DNA from: CAZWKX01 sp964614095
GTDB lineage: Bacteria; Actinomycetota; Acidimicrobiia; Spongiisociales; UBA11373
DNA length: 64,000 nt
Direction of reading: 5' to 3'
Assembly (NCBI GenBank): GCA_964614095.1
Contig: CAZTJO010000002.1
Coordinates: forward strand, 1-64,000
Shown here: positions 23,612-31,996 of the stretch, in pieces
How positions within the stretch are numbered: the stretch's first letter is position 1
Layout: each line of letters starts with the position of its first letter
Notes under the pieces: generated by a model
Told to the model about the DNA's origin: nothing
Database searches by the model: none
What the model saw: the letters and a program-made list of their open reading frames with translations, nothing else
Translations under genes and position numbers: made by a program

Positions 23612-26149
23612 GTGAGCCGCAGGCGAGAAGGCGAAGGCTTCGAGCCTCACGAGGGTGACCCCTGGCACCCGGAATGGGATTCCGGTGTCGAGCAGCAGCC
23701 GGAAGACGGCCAGGAGCTATCCGCTGAGGAGACCGGCGATGTTGTCGGATCTGTTGCCGAGCTCGCCGCCGAGGCGGTCGCGGAGCTCGCTTCCGATGCC
23801 GGGCCCGAGGTCGTCCCCACGGCGGTTCCTGATCTCGTCTCGGAGCAGCCGGACGAACTCGTGTCCGATGTTGCCACCCCCGGGGCGGAAGCTCCGGCGA
23901 AGCGTCATCGCCGACGCCGGTTGGGCAAGCGGCGAGCGCAGGAAGATGCCCTGCCGCCGGAAGCAGCACTCCCAGAGGCACCTGGGCCCCTAGTCGAGCC
24001 CATCGAGGCGGCCGAGCAGTGGGATGAGTCGATCTTCATGCCTGAGGCTCCACTCGAGGATGTCGACGAGGAGGAGGTTGAGGAACAGACCACAGGCGAG
24101 GTGGTGACGGGGGCTCCCACGGGTCCGCTCGCCGAGGCTTCGGCGGAGGCTCTGCCGGCGTGGTTGGCCGAGGAGATGGCCGAAGACATCACAACGTGGG
24201 GGGCCGCGGGCGTGGAGGCTCAACCATATGCGCCTTCGGAGCCGGGGATCAAGGAGGTGAGCGACGGCGACGCTCCGGCCGAGGATGTGATGGGTGTTCC
24301 CCTGCAGATCACCGATATGGATCAATCGGCTGTCGGCGAACCGAAGGTGGCCGAGGGACCAAACGGCGCGACTCCTGCTCCGGAAGAGCCCATGGCGACG
24401 GAGGACGAGGCCGGCCAAACCGAACTGCGTCTCGATGAGCCGGCCGTGGATGAGGCGGTGGTGGGTGAGCCGGCCGTGGATGAGGCGGTGGTGGGCGAGC
24501 CGTTGGTGGATGGGGCGTTGGTGGATGAGGCGTTGGTGGACGAGCCGGTGGTGGACGAGCCGGTGGTGGGCGAGCCAGTGGTGGGCGAGCCAGTGGTGGG
24601 CGAGCCGGTGGTGGATGAGGCGGCCATTGAGGCGCTTGGAGGTCTTGATGAGCAGGCCGCCGAGGACTTGGACGAGTGGAGGGCCTACGTCGAGGAAGCC
24701 CCGGAGATCGTCGATGCCGGGTCGCCGGCGATCGTCGTCGAGCCGGGTCCGGCCGATCCATTTGTTGTAGAGGCGCCTCCGGAGAAAAGCGGGTTGTTCG
24801 GCCGGCGCCGTCGTCGGGTGGATGAGGTACCAGAACTCGCTGCCATGGAGGACGTCCGCCTGGGCGCCGACATTGCTGCGGCGCCATTACCGAGCGATGA
24901 CCAGGCCGAGGCGCAGCCTCCACCCTGGGAGCCACCGCAGGTGGCGCCGGCGGAGGCGGAGCCCGTGCTTCCAGAGGAGGCCGCCGCCTGGCAGCGGGAG
25001 GCCGCCTCGGTGCCGCAGGCCTGGTTCTCCGATATCGACGAGGATGTGGTGCAGGTGCCGCCGGCCTTGCTGCCGGAGCAGGAAGAGGGCGAGCCCGTTG
25101 TGGGATCAAGGGCCGAGGCACCCCAGAAGGCACCGCCCGGTGGGCCCGAAGGCCCCGGCGAGTTGACCGGCGATATCTTCACCGGCGCGGTGACAATGGA
25201 GCACCGGGGCCTGGCCGAGGAGATGCTCGCCGCCGAGGGCACGGACACCGAGTTGCAGGCTCTTGCGGCGCCGATGGCCGGGCTGGACACCGGAGTGGTC
25301 GGTTTTGCAGACCTGGGCGCTGAGGAGATGCGCGTCGAGGCGGTGCACTCGGACCTCGGGCTGCGAGTGATCACCGGCGTGGTGCTCATCGGGCTGCTGC
25401 TGGGAGCGCTCTGGGTAAGCGGCGAACTGCTGGCCGGTTTCATCGGGGTTCTGGCCATGCTGGGTCTCGTCGAGTTCTACGGCACACTGCGAACCCGGGG
25501 ATTCCAGCCTCTCGCCCTGTTCGGCTACGCCGGCGGCATCGGGCTGCTCGCCGGAACCTGGTTCTACGGCCTGCAGGCCATTCCTGCGGCGGCTATCAGC
25601 ACGACGGTGATCGTGTTCTTCTTCTACGCCTTTGCCCCGAATCGCCGGGATGCCCTGACCAACGGTGGCCTGACCGTGCTCGGGGTTCTCTGGGTAACCG
25701 GGTCGATCGCATTCCTTTTCCCCATCATTGCGGCCGAGGATTTCCGGATTCTCGTTCTGGCGTTTGCCGCCTCCACGGTTGCCATGGATGTGGGCGCCTA
25801 CTTCTTCGGCAGGGCTTGGGGATCGAGCAGCCTGGCTCCGGTGCTGTCTCCCAACAAGACCGTGGAAGGACTCGCCGGCGGGGTCATCCTGGCCATCGTG
25901 GCCGCCGTTGCCATGGGCTACCAGTTCGAGCCACTGGATACGCGGTCGGGCGCCGTGCTCGGCCTCATCGTTGCCGTGGTGGCACCCCTTGGCGATTTGG
26001 CCGAATCGATGCTGAAACGAAGCCTGGGCGTCAAGGACATGGGATCGGTGCTGCCGGGCCACGGCGGCATCCTCGACCGCATCGATGCGTTCCTCTTCGT
26101 GCTGCCGGCGACATGGGTGCTCTACCAGGCTCTGGGGCTGCTGGCCTGA
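23612..26149 (+). CDS. cdsA: Phosphatidate cytidylyltransferase with very long acidic N-terminal extension
   Basis: 845 residues, about three times the usual CdsA. The enzyme occupies only the C-terminal part from about residue 580: several membrane spans (RVITGVVLIGLLLGALWV onward), DVGAYFFGRAWG, LSPNKTVEGLAGG and the CDP-alcohol signature KRSLGVKDMGSVLPGHGGILDRIDAFL. It makes CDP-diacylglycerol from CTP and phosphatidate. The preceding 580 residues are acidic, Pro/Glu/Val-rich and low-complexity, with a 15-nt tandem repeat (24437-24616) and short basic patches (KRHRRRRLGKRR, FGRRRRR). GTG start with GGGAGGA upstream; no stop or alternative strong start separates the two parts. The extension's function is unknown. 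Confidence 0.9.
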   Translation: MSRRREGEGFEPHEGDPWHPEWDSGVEQQPEDGQELSAEETGDVVGSVAELAAEAVAELASDAGPEVVPTAVPDLVSEQPDELVSDVATPGAEAPAKRHRRRRLGKRRAQEDALPPEAALPEAPGPLVEPIEAAEQWDESIFMPEAPLEDVDEEEVEEQTTGEVVTGAPTGPLAEASAEALPAWLAEEMAEDITTWGAAGVEAQPYAPSEPGIKEVSDGDAPAEDVMGVPLQITDMDQSAVGEPKVAEGPNGATPAPEEPMATEDEAGQTELRLDEPAVDEAVVGEPAVDEAVVGEPLVDGALVDEALVDEPVVDEPVVGEPVVGEPVVGEPVVDEAAIEALGGLDEQAAEDLDEWRAYVEEAPEIVDAGSPAIVVEPGPADPFVVEAPPEKSGLFGRRRRRVDEVPELAAMEDVRLGADIAAAPLPSDDQAEAQPPPWEPPQVAPAEAEPVLPEEAAAWQREAASVPQAWFSDIDEDVVQVPPALLPEQEEGEPVVGSRAEAPQKAPPGGPEGPGELTGDIFTGAVTMEHRGLAEEMLAAEGTDTELQALAAPMAGLDTGVVGFADLGAEEMRVEAVHSDLGLRVITGVVLIGLLLGALWVSGELLAGFIGVLAMLGLVEFYGTLRTRGFQPLALFGYAGGIGLLAGTWFYGLQAIPAAAISTTVIVFFFYAFAPNRRDALTNGGLTVLGVLWVTGSIAFLFPIIAAEDFRILVLAFAASTVAMDVGAYFFGRAWGSSSLAPVLSPNKTVEGLAGGVILAIVAAVAMGYQFEPLDTRSGAVLGLIVAVVAPLGDLAESMLKRSLGVKDMGSVLPGHGGILDRIDAFLFVLPATWVLYQALGLLA
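24437..24616 (+). repeat. 12 tandem copies of a 15-nt coding repeat in cdsA
   Basis: Units of the form gagccggtggtgggc, encoding E(P/A)(V/A/L)V(G/D), run head to tail for 180 nt; a thirteenth degenerate unit follows. Neighbouring copies at 24572-24586 and 24587-24601 are identical, indicating recent expansion or contraction by slippage. The frame is kept because the unit is a multiple of three. Confidence 0.9.
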
Positions 26150-27288
26150 GACCCGTCGTCGTACTCGGAGCCACCGGCTCGATCGGCCTTCAGGCGCTGG
26201 AAGTTGCCGCCCGCCTCGGTGTGGAGGTGGAAGCCATCGGAGCCCGGCGCGGCTCGGATGAGCTTCTGGAGATGGCGCGCCGGCTCCCTGATTCGCTGGT
26301 GGGGGTGGCGGCTCCGACGGCCGAGGAGCGCGATCGCTTGAGCGCGGAGCTGGGAAGCCGAGTGGAATACGGCGCCGGGGCGATCGAGGGGCAGGCACGC
26401 CTTCCCGGGGTCACCGTTGTCAACGGCATAGTTGGCTCGGCGGGGCTGCCGGCCTCGGTGGCGGCCCTCGAAGCCGGCAACCGTCTGGCCCTCGCCAACA
26501 AGGAGAGCCTCGTGGCAGGGGGTCCGCTGGTCGAGAATGCACTGCGGAAAGGTGGGGGTGAACTCATCCCGGTCGACTCGGAGCATTCGGCCATGTTCCA
26601 ATGCCTCGCCGGAGAGGAACCCGGCTCGATCCGTCGTCTATTGCTGTCGGCGTCCGGCGGGCCGTTTCAGGGCCGCAGCATCGAGGAGATGGCGGATGTC
26701 ACCGTGCAGGATGCTCTGGCCCACCCAACCTGGGCCATGGGCCGGCGTATCACCATCGATTCGGCCACCCTCATGAACAAGGCCTTTGAGGTCATCGAGG
26801 CCCACTACCTCTTCGGTGTCGCTTATGACGACATCGAGGTTGTGGTGCATCCCCAGAGCATCGTCCACAGCCTCGTCGAGTTCGCCGACGGATCGGTGAA
26901 GGCACAGCTGGGCCAACCCGACATGCGGGCCCCAATCCAGTACGCCCTCACCTATCCGGTGCGGTCGGGGCCGCCGCCGAGCACACTCGAGCTTGCCGGG
27001 CGGTCTCTCACTTTCGAGGCTCCGGATCTCGATGCATTTCCCTGTCTCCGCCTTGGCTACGAGGCGGGGCGGGCCGGGGGCTCGGTGCCGGCGGTGCTCA
27101 ACGCCGCGGATGAGGTGGCGGTGCAGGCCTTCCTCGATGGCCGGATCGGGTTCACGTCGATCGGCGCCATCGTCGAGAAAACCTTGAGCGAAGCCGAGGT
27201 CCGGCCGATCGGTACGATCGCGGAGGTCATGGCTGCCGATGCGCAGGCGCGTGCAATTGCCGCGAGCCTGGTGGGAAGCTCGTGCTAG
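26113..27288 (+). CDS. dxr: 1-deoxy-D-xylulose 5-phosphate reductoisomerase
   Basis: About 391 residues. The NADPH-binding GATGSIGLQAL lies near the N-terminus, then NGIVGSAGLPASVAALEAGNRLALANKESLV, PVDSEHSAMFQCL, LLSASGGPF, HPTWAMGRRITIDSATLMNKAFEVIEAHYLF and HPQSIVHSLVEF. It commits DXP to isoprenoid synthesis (MEP pathway). The conserved protein begins at about 26149; the only canonical in-frame start close by is ATG 26113 inside cdsA, while CTG 26146 overlaps the cdsA stop as CTGA. The true start could be either. ispG lies two genes on. Confidence 0.96.
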   Translation: MGALPGSGAAGLRPVVVLGATGSIGLQALEVAARLGVEVEAIGARRGSDELLEMARRLPDSLVGVAAPTAEERDRLSAELGSRVEYGAGAIEGQARLPGVTVVNGIVGSAGLPASVAALEAGNRLALANKESLVAGGPLVENALRKGGGELIPVDSEHSAMFQCLAGEEPGSIRRLLLSASGGPFQGRSIEEMADVTVQDALAHPTWAMGRRITIDSATLMNKAFEVIEAHYLFGVAYDDIEVVVHPQSIVHSLVEFADGSVKAQLGQPDMRAPIQYALTYPVRSGPPPSTLELAGRSLTFEAPDLDAFPCLRLGYEAGRAGGSVPAVLNAADEVAVQAFLDGRIGFTSIGAIVEKTLSEAEVRPIGTIAEVMAADAQARAIAASLVGSSC

Positions 27289-27332
27289 CCATGATCCGCC
27301 GGTAGCGTGTCCATGAGTCACCGAGAGCTTCA

Positions 27333-28436
27333 ATGATCAGCGGATTGATCGTTATCTTCGGGATCGTCGCCATGGTGATGATCCACGAGGCCGGCCATTT
27401 TGTCGCTGCCAAGGCGACCGGCATGAAGGCGACAGAGTTCTTCTTCGGATTCGGGCCCAAACTCTGGTCGGTTCAGAAGGGCGAGACCGAATACGGCATC
27501 AAGGCCATCCCCCTCGGCGGGTACGTGCGCATCGTCGGCATGAACCTGTACGAGGAGGTGGACGCAGAGGATGAGGGCCGCACCTACCGGGAGAAGCCGT
27601 TCTGGCAGAAAACGGTCGTTGTCCTCGCCGGCGTGGCCAGCCACTTTGTGATGGCCTACCTGCTCTTTTACTTGGTGCTCGTCGCCACCGGCTACGACGT
27701 GATCAGCGATGCCAACGTGGTGGGCAGCGTCGAGCCGACCTTGGTGGGCACCGACACGCCCACCCCGGCCGCGGAGGCCGGTTTGCGGGAGGGTGATGTC
27801 GTCATCGCTCTCGATGGAGTGGCGACTGCGACCTGGGGCGAGTTGGTCGATGAGATTGCGGCCGCCGGGCCCGGCGAGACGGTGACACTTGCGGTGGAGC
27901 GTGACGGCGCTCTGCTGGCCGTTGTCGTGACGCTGGCGGAGAACCCGCGTGACGAGACCTTGGGCTACCTGGGGGTCGGCCGGGAGGTGGTCCGGGAGCG
28001 GGTCGGGGTGCTCGCCGGCGTCGCCGAAGCCGGTGCCGAGGTGGGGGACGCAGTGGTAGCGAGCGCCGAGGGTATGTGGAAGCTGTTCAGCGGCCTCGGC
28101 GATCTCGTTGGCTCCATTGTGGGTGGCGAAAATGTCGCGGACGAGGTGCGTCCGGCGAGCCCGATCGGCATCTACAACCTGGCCGCGGGCGAGAGTATCC
28201 CCTTTGCTCTGCGGCTGCTCGGTCTGGTGAACATCTTTGTGGCCCTCTTCAACGTGATCCCCATCTACCCGCTCGATGGCGGGCACTTCGCTGTTGCCGC
28301 CTACGAGAGGATCAAGGGCCGCCCCGCCGACGTGAGGAAGCTGGCTCCCATCGCCGCCGCGGTCGTCATTCTGTTCATCTTGCTGGGTGTGCTCGCCATC
28401 TACCTCGACATCGCCGACCCCTTCACCCTGCGATGA
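27333..28436 (+). CDS. rseP: RseP-type site-2 intramembrane zinc metalloprotease
   Basis: 367 residues with the catalytic HEAGH in the first membrane span (about residue 18), a PDZ domain at about 125-200 (AAEAGLREGDVVIALDG), and the C-terminal NVIPIYPLDGGH that supplies the third zinc ligand. These proteases cleave membrane-anchored anti-sigma factors or signal-peptide remnants within the bilayer (Rip1 in mycobacteria). The position between dxr and ispG is the usual actinobacterial one. Its stop overlaps ispG (ATGA). Confidence 0.94.
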   Translation: MISGLIVIFGIVAMVMIHEAGHFVAAKATGMKATEFFFGFGPKLWSVQKGETEYGIKAIPLGGYVRIVGMNLYEEVDAEDEGRTYREKPFWQKTVVVLAGVASHFVMAYLLFYLVLVATGYDVISDANVVGSVEPTLVGTDTPTPAAEAGLREGDVVIALDGVATATWGELVDEIAAAGPGETVTLAVERDGALLAVVVTLAENPRDETLGYLGVGREVVRERVGVLAGVAEAGAEVGDAVVASAEGMWKLFSGLGDLVGSIVGGENVADEVRPASPIGIYNLAAGESIPFALRLLGLVNIFVALFNVIPIYPLDGGHFAVAAYERIKGRPADVRKLAPIAAAVVILFILLGVLAIYLDIADPFTLR

Positions 28437-29641
28437 CAAGGCGCCGCGCCACTCGTCGCATCTTGGTGGGGGACGTTCCGGTGGGCGGCGGCAGCACGGT
28501 CACGGTGCAGTCGATGACAACGACAAGGACGGCCGATGCAGAGGCCACGCTGGCCCAGGTCTATGCTCTTAGCGCCGCTGGCGCCGACATCGTGCGGGTT
28601 ACCTGCAACGACGTGGAGGCGGCGCAGGGTCTGGTGGAGATCGTGCTCCGGTCGCCGGTGCCCATCGTTGCCGACATTCACTTCCAGCACCGTCTTGCCT
28701 TGGCGGCTCTGGAGGCAGGGGTGGCCGGTCTGCGGCTGAACCCGGGCAACATCCGCAAACCCGAGCACATCGAGGCGGTGGCACGCAGCGCCGGCGAGCG
28801 TGGGGTTCCCATAAGAGTCGGCGTGAACGCAGGATCCCTGGACCGCGATCTGCTCGAGAGGTACGGAGGTCCGGTGCCCGAGGCGCTGGTGGCTTCGGCC
28901 CTCAAGGAGATTCATCTGCTGGAGGACCTGGGCTTTGGCGACATAAAGGTGTCGGTGAAACACTCCGACGTTCCGGCCATGGTTGAGTCCTATCGCCTGC
29001 TCGCGGAGAGGGTCGATTACCCGTTGCACCTGGGCGTTACCGAGGCCGGTCCGCCGCCGGCCGGGCTCATGAAATCCGTCGCCGGCATCGCCACGTTGCT
29101 GCTGGAGGGCATCGGTGACACCATCCGCTTCTCTCTGACTGCCGATCCGGTCGAGGAGGCCGAGGCGGGCCGACGCCTGCTGGAGCAGCTCGGATTGCGG
29201 GAGCGCAGCGGACTGGACCTGATCGCCTGTCCGTCGTGCGGCCGAGCCGAGGTCGATGTGATCGATTTGACCCAAGAGGCGCAGCGGCGACTGGAGGAAG
29301 AGGGTTTGCCGATTCGGGTGGCGATCATGGGATGTGTGGTCAACGGACCGGGTGAGGCGCGGGAGGCCGACATAGGGATCGCGGCAGGGAAGGGCAAGGG
29401 GCATCTGTTCATCAAGGGCCGGGTGGTCCGGGTGGTGCCGGAGGAAGAGATGATCGATGTGCTGGTCGAAGAGGCACGCCGTTTCGTCATGGAAGGGGCG
29501 GAGGCGCGGCTTGCCGCCGCCGATTCGGCAATCGAGGATCAAGCCGCCGCGGAGGCGGCGCAGGTGCTCGCCGAGCAGGGGGATGCCAACCGTGTCGCCG
29601 ATCGTCGCGCCGCCGTGACCAAGGCGGCAACGGGCGATTGA
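28433..29641 (+). CDS. ispG: 4-hydroxy-3-methylbut-2-enyl-diphosphate synthase
   Basis: 402 residues. The TIM-barrel part holds VQSMTTTRTADAEATLAQ, ADIHFQHRLAL, GLRLNPGNI and SVKHSDVPAM; the C-terminal iron-sulfur part holds ACPSCGR and MGCVVNGPGEA, giving the three cluster cysteines. It converts MEcPP to HMBPP in the MEP pathway. A non-conserved Ala-rich tail of about 45 residues follows the family core. ATG overlaps the rseP stop by 4 nt, so both MEP genes here are in one transcription unit with rseP. Confidence 0.97.
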   Translation: MTRRRATRRILVGDVPVGGGSTVTVQSMTTTRTADAEATLAQVYALSAAGADIVRVTCNDVEAAQGLVEIVLRSPVPIVADIHFQHRLALAALEAGVAGLRLNPGNIRKPEHIEAVARSAGERGVPIRVGVNAGSLDRDLLERYGGPVPEALVASALKEIHLLEDLGFGDIKVSVKHSDVPAMVESYRLLAERVDYPLHLGVTEAGPPPAGLMKSVAGIATLLLEGIGDTIRFSLTADPVEEAEAGRRLLEQLGLRERSGLDLIACPSCGRAEVDVIDLTQEAQRRLEEEGLPIRVAIMGCVVNGPGEAREADIGIAAGKGKGHLFIKGRVVRVVPEEEMIDVLVEEARRFVMEGAEARLAAADSAIEDQAAAEAAQVLAEQGDANRVADRRAAVTKAATGD

Positions 29642-29679
29642 CGACGTAGGACTATTCTCCCGCCGACCGAGGAGTCACC

Positions 29680-31392
29680 ATGCGCTGGTCGCGGGCTTTT
29701 ATTCCTACGCTTCGCCAGGACCCTGCCGATGCCGAGGCGGCAAGCCACCGCCTGCTCATTCGGGGCGGATTCATCCGGCAGCTTATGGCGGGGTCGTATT
29801 CGCTGTTGCCGCTGGGCATGAAGGTGGCGGCCAAGGTCTCGGCGATCATTCGCGACGAGATGAACCGCATCGGCGGCCAGGAGTTCCTGCTTCCTGTGGT
29901 GAATCCGGGCGAGGTGTGGAAGCGCACCGGCCGCTGGGACGACGTGGAAGGCATCCTCGTCAAATTCCAGGATCGCCGGGGCGCGGATTTGCTCCTGGCG
30001 ATCACCCACGAAGAGATCTTCACCCTCCTCGCCACCGAGATGTCCTCGTACCGGGATCTGCCACAGCTCTGGTACCACCTGCAGACGAAATTTCGCGACG
30101 AGCCCAGGCCGAAGGCGGGCCTGTTACGCGTACGGGAGTTCGTCATGAAGGATTCCTATTCCTTCGATCTGGACACCGCAGGGCTCGATCTCCAATTCGA
30201 CAATCACTACGAGGCGTACACCCGGATCTTCGGCCGCTGCGGGCTGCAGGCCATCCCGGTACAGGCTTCCTCCGGGGTGATGGGTGGCAACGAATCGGTG
30301 GAGTTCATGGTGGAGAGCGACGCCGGCGAGGACTCGGTCGCCGTGTGTCCCCAGAGCGACTATGCCGCCAACTTGGAGCGGGCCGAATCGAGGCTTGAGC
30401 CGATCGAGGACGAGCTGTGGAGCGATGCCCCGGAGCGGTTCCCCACTCCCGACATCCGCACGATCGCCCAACTTGCCGAGGCGCAAGACTTTGCCCCAGC
30501 CACCAGCCAGATCAAGACCATGGCCTATGTGATCGACGGCCGGCTCACGTTGGTGCTGCTGCGCGGCGATCACGAGTTGATGGAGCAGAAGCTCATCGAT
30601 GGGTTGGGGACCCAGGACGTGCGTCCCGGAGATGCTGCCGAGATTCGGGCGGCACTCGGCGCCGATCCGGGCAGCTTGGGCGCGGTGGGTGTTTCCGGCC
30701 ACCGCATCATCGCCGACCCGTCGCTGCAGGGTCGGTTCAACATGGTGACCGGCGCCAACGAGGACGATTGGCACTTGCGCGGCGTCGACGTGGACCGGGA
30801 CATCTCGGTGGACCGCTGGCTCGATGTACGGCGGGTCGGAGCCGGCGAGGGCTGCCCCGCGTGTGGATCGCCGCTTGAGATGCGCAAGGTGATCGAGGTG
30901 GGACACATCTTCAAGCTGGGCACCAAGTACAGCGATGCCCTCGGCGCCACTGTGCTCGACACCGAGGGCCGGGAGCAGCCCATGGTCATGGGGTCCTACG
31001 GCATCGGCGTGGGGCGCACCGTCGCCGCTATCGTCGAAGCCCATCACGACGATGCCGGCATCTTCTGGCCGGTGAGCGTGGCGCCGTACGAGGCGGTGGT
31101 CACCGTGGTCAAGACCGACGACAAACAGGTCGTTGCCGCGGCCGAGGAGATTTACCGCGTCCTTCAAGAGGCGGGTGTGGACGTGATTCTCGACGGTCGA
31201 GCCGAACGGCCCGGCGTGAAGTTCGCCGATGCCGAGCTCATCGGCATTCCCTATCGGATCGATGTGGGCCCGAAGGGTCTCGCCGCCGGCGTGGTGGAGG
31301 TGGTACGCCGCCGCGATGCCCACGTCGAACGGGTGCCGGTAGGCGACGCCGCGGTCTGGGTGGCCGGGGTCATCGCCGCAGAACGGGCCTGA
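29680..31392 (+). CDS. proS: Prolyl-tRNA synthetase (bacterial type, with editing insertion)
   Basis: 570 residues, matching the long ProS form. Class II motif 1 region is LLPLGMKVAAKVSAIIRDEMNRIGGQEFLLP, motif 2 is FRDEPRPKAGLLRVREFVMKDSYSFD, the editing (INS) domain spans about 225-390 (TSQIKTMAYVIDGRLTLVLLRGDHELME), and motif 3 is VMGSYGIGVGRTVAAI. It charges tRNA-Pro and clears Ala-tRNA-Pro. GAGGAG precedes the ATG. Confidence 0.97.
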   Translation: MRWSRAFIPTLRQDPADAEAASHRLLIRGGFIRQLMAGSYSLLPLGMKVAAKVSAIIRDEMNRIGGQEFLLPVVNPGEVWKRTGRWDDVEGILVKFQDRRGADLLLAITHEEIFTLLATEMSSYRDLPQLWYHLQTKFRDEPRPKAGLLRVREFVMKDSYSFDLDTAGLDLQFDNHYEAYTRIFGRCGLQAIPVQASSGVMGGNESVEFMVESDAGEDSVAVCPQSDYAANLERAESRLEPIEDELWSDAPERFPTPDIRTIAQLAEAQDFAPATSQIKTMAYVIDGRLTLVLLRGDHELMEQKLIDGLGTQDVRPGDAAEIRAALGADPGSLGAVGVSGHRIIADPSLQGRFNMVTGANEDDWHLRGVDVDRDISVDRWLDVRRVGAGEGCPACGSPLEMRKVIEVGHIFKLGTKYSDALGATVLDTEGREQPMVMGSYGIGVGRTVAAIVEAHHDDAGIFWPVSVAPYEAVVTVVKTDDKQVVAAAEEIYRVLQEAGVDVILDGRAERPGVKFADAELIGIPYRIDVGPKGLAAGVVEVVRRRDAHVERVPVGDAAVWVAGVIAAERA

Positions 31393-31440
31393 AGCACAGA
31401 TACCCGGCGTGTGTGCGCCAGCGGCCGCGAAAGGGCGCAC

Positions 31441-31449
31441 TGGTATACT
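31441..31449 (+). promoter_or_regulatory. Extended -10 promoter for the rimP-nusA operon
   Basis: TGGTATACT contains the extended -10 TGn followed by TATACT at 31444-31449, which can act without a good -35. It lies 49 nt after proS and 24 nt before a strong terminator-like hairpin. Confidence 0.55.
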
Positions 31450-31472
31450 CCGCACAACTGAGTGGACGCATC

Positions 31473-31500
31473 AAGTGGGCGCTCATGTGCCCACTTTTTC
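31473..31500 (+). terminator. Attenuator/terminator hairpin before rimP
   Basis: AAGTGGGCGC (31473-31482) pairs with GTGCCCACTT (31487-31496) around a TCAT tetraloop, followed by a T-rich tract (ACTTTTTCT). It ends 17 nt before the rimP ATG and lies downstream of the promoter at 31441, so it could attenuate the operon as well as terminate proS read-through. Confidence 0.8.
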
Positions 31501-31517
31501 TATGAAGGATGAGGAAG

Positions 31518-31988
31518 ATGAGCGACACCAACGGGCGGCTCTGGGGGCTCGTGGAGTCGTACCTGGCAGCCGAGGACATCGAACTCGACGATCTCGTCGT
31601 GAGCGGTGGCCTGGTGCGGGTCACCGTCGACGCCGAGGGTGGCGTCGACGTCGATCGTATCGCCCGGGTATCGCAGGGCCTTTCGCACCTGTTCGACACG
31701 GAGGATCCGGTGGCGGGGTCGTATCGTCTCGAAGTGAGTTCGCCCGGCCTGGAGCGGAACCTGCGCCGTCCCGTCCACTACAACAAGTCGATCGGGCGTG
31801 AGGTGGTCGTCAAGACCGGCGAGCCCGTCTCGGGTGAGCGGGTGCACAAAGGTGTGCTTGAAGCGTGTGACGGCAAGACGATCACGGTCCGCGTAGCCGA
31901 CCAGGAGCGGCTGGTTCCGCTCGGCGCGGTCAAACAGGCGCGTACGGTGTTCCGGTGGGAGAGAGCCCCGAAGCCGGGGCGCAAGTGA
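31518..31988 (+). CDS. rimP: Ribosome maturation factor RimP
   Basis: 156 residues. The N-terminal alpha/beta domain has VRVTVDAEGGVDVDRIARVSQGLSHLFD and the hallmark YRLEVSSPGLERNLRRPVHY; a C-terminal SH3-like domain follows. RimP aids 30S maturation. ATG 31518 gives MSDTNG; ATG 31509 three codons earlier is an alternative. It is the first gene of the rimP-nusA-infB operon. Confidence 0.94.
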   Translation: MSDTNGRLWGLVESYLAAEDIELDDLVVSGGLVRVTVDAEGGVDVDRIARVSQGLSHLFDTEDPVAGSYRLEVSSPGLERNLRRPVHYNKSIGREVVVKTGEPVSGERVHKGVLEACDGKTITVRVADQERLVPLGAVKQARTVFRWERAPKPGRK

Positions 31989-31996
31989 GGTAGACG

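Noticed and set aside
24437..24616. CRISPR-like or intergenic array at the cdsA repeat
   Set aside because: The units are contiguous, 15 nt long, in frame and encode an acidic tail, so it is a coding tandem repeat.
30124..31455. A 443-codon minus-strand frame opposite proS
   Set aside because: Composition is His/Asp/Gly-rich shadow translation of proS with no family features.
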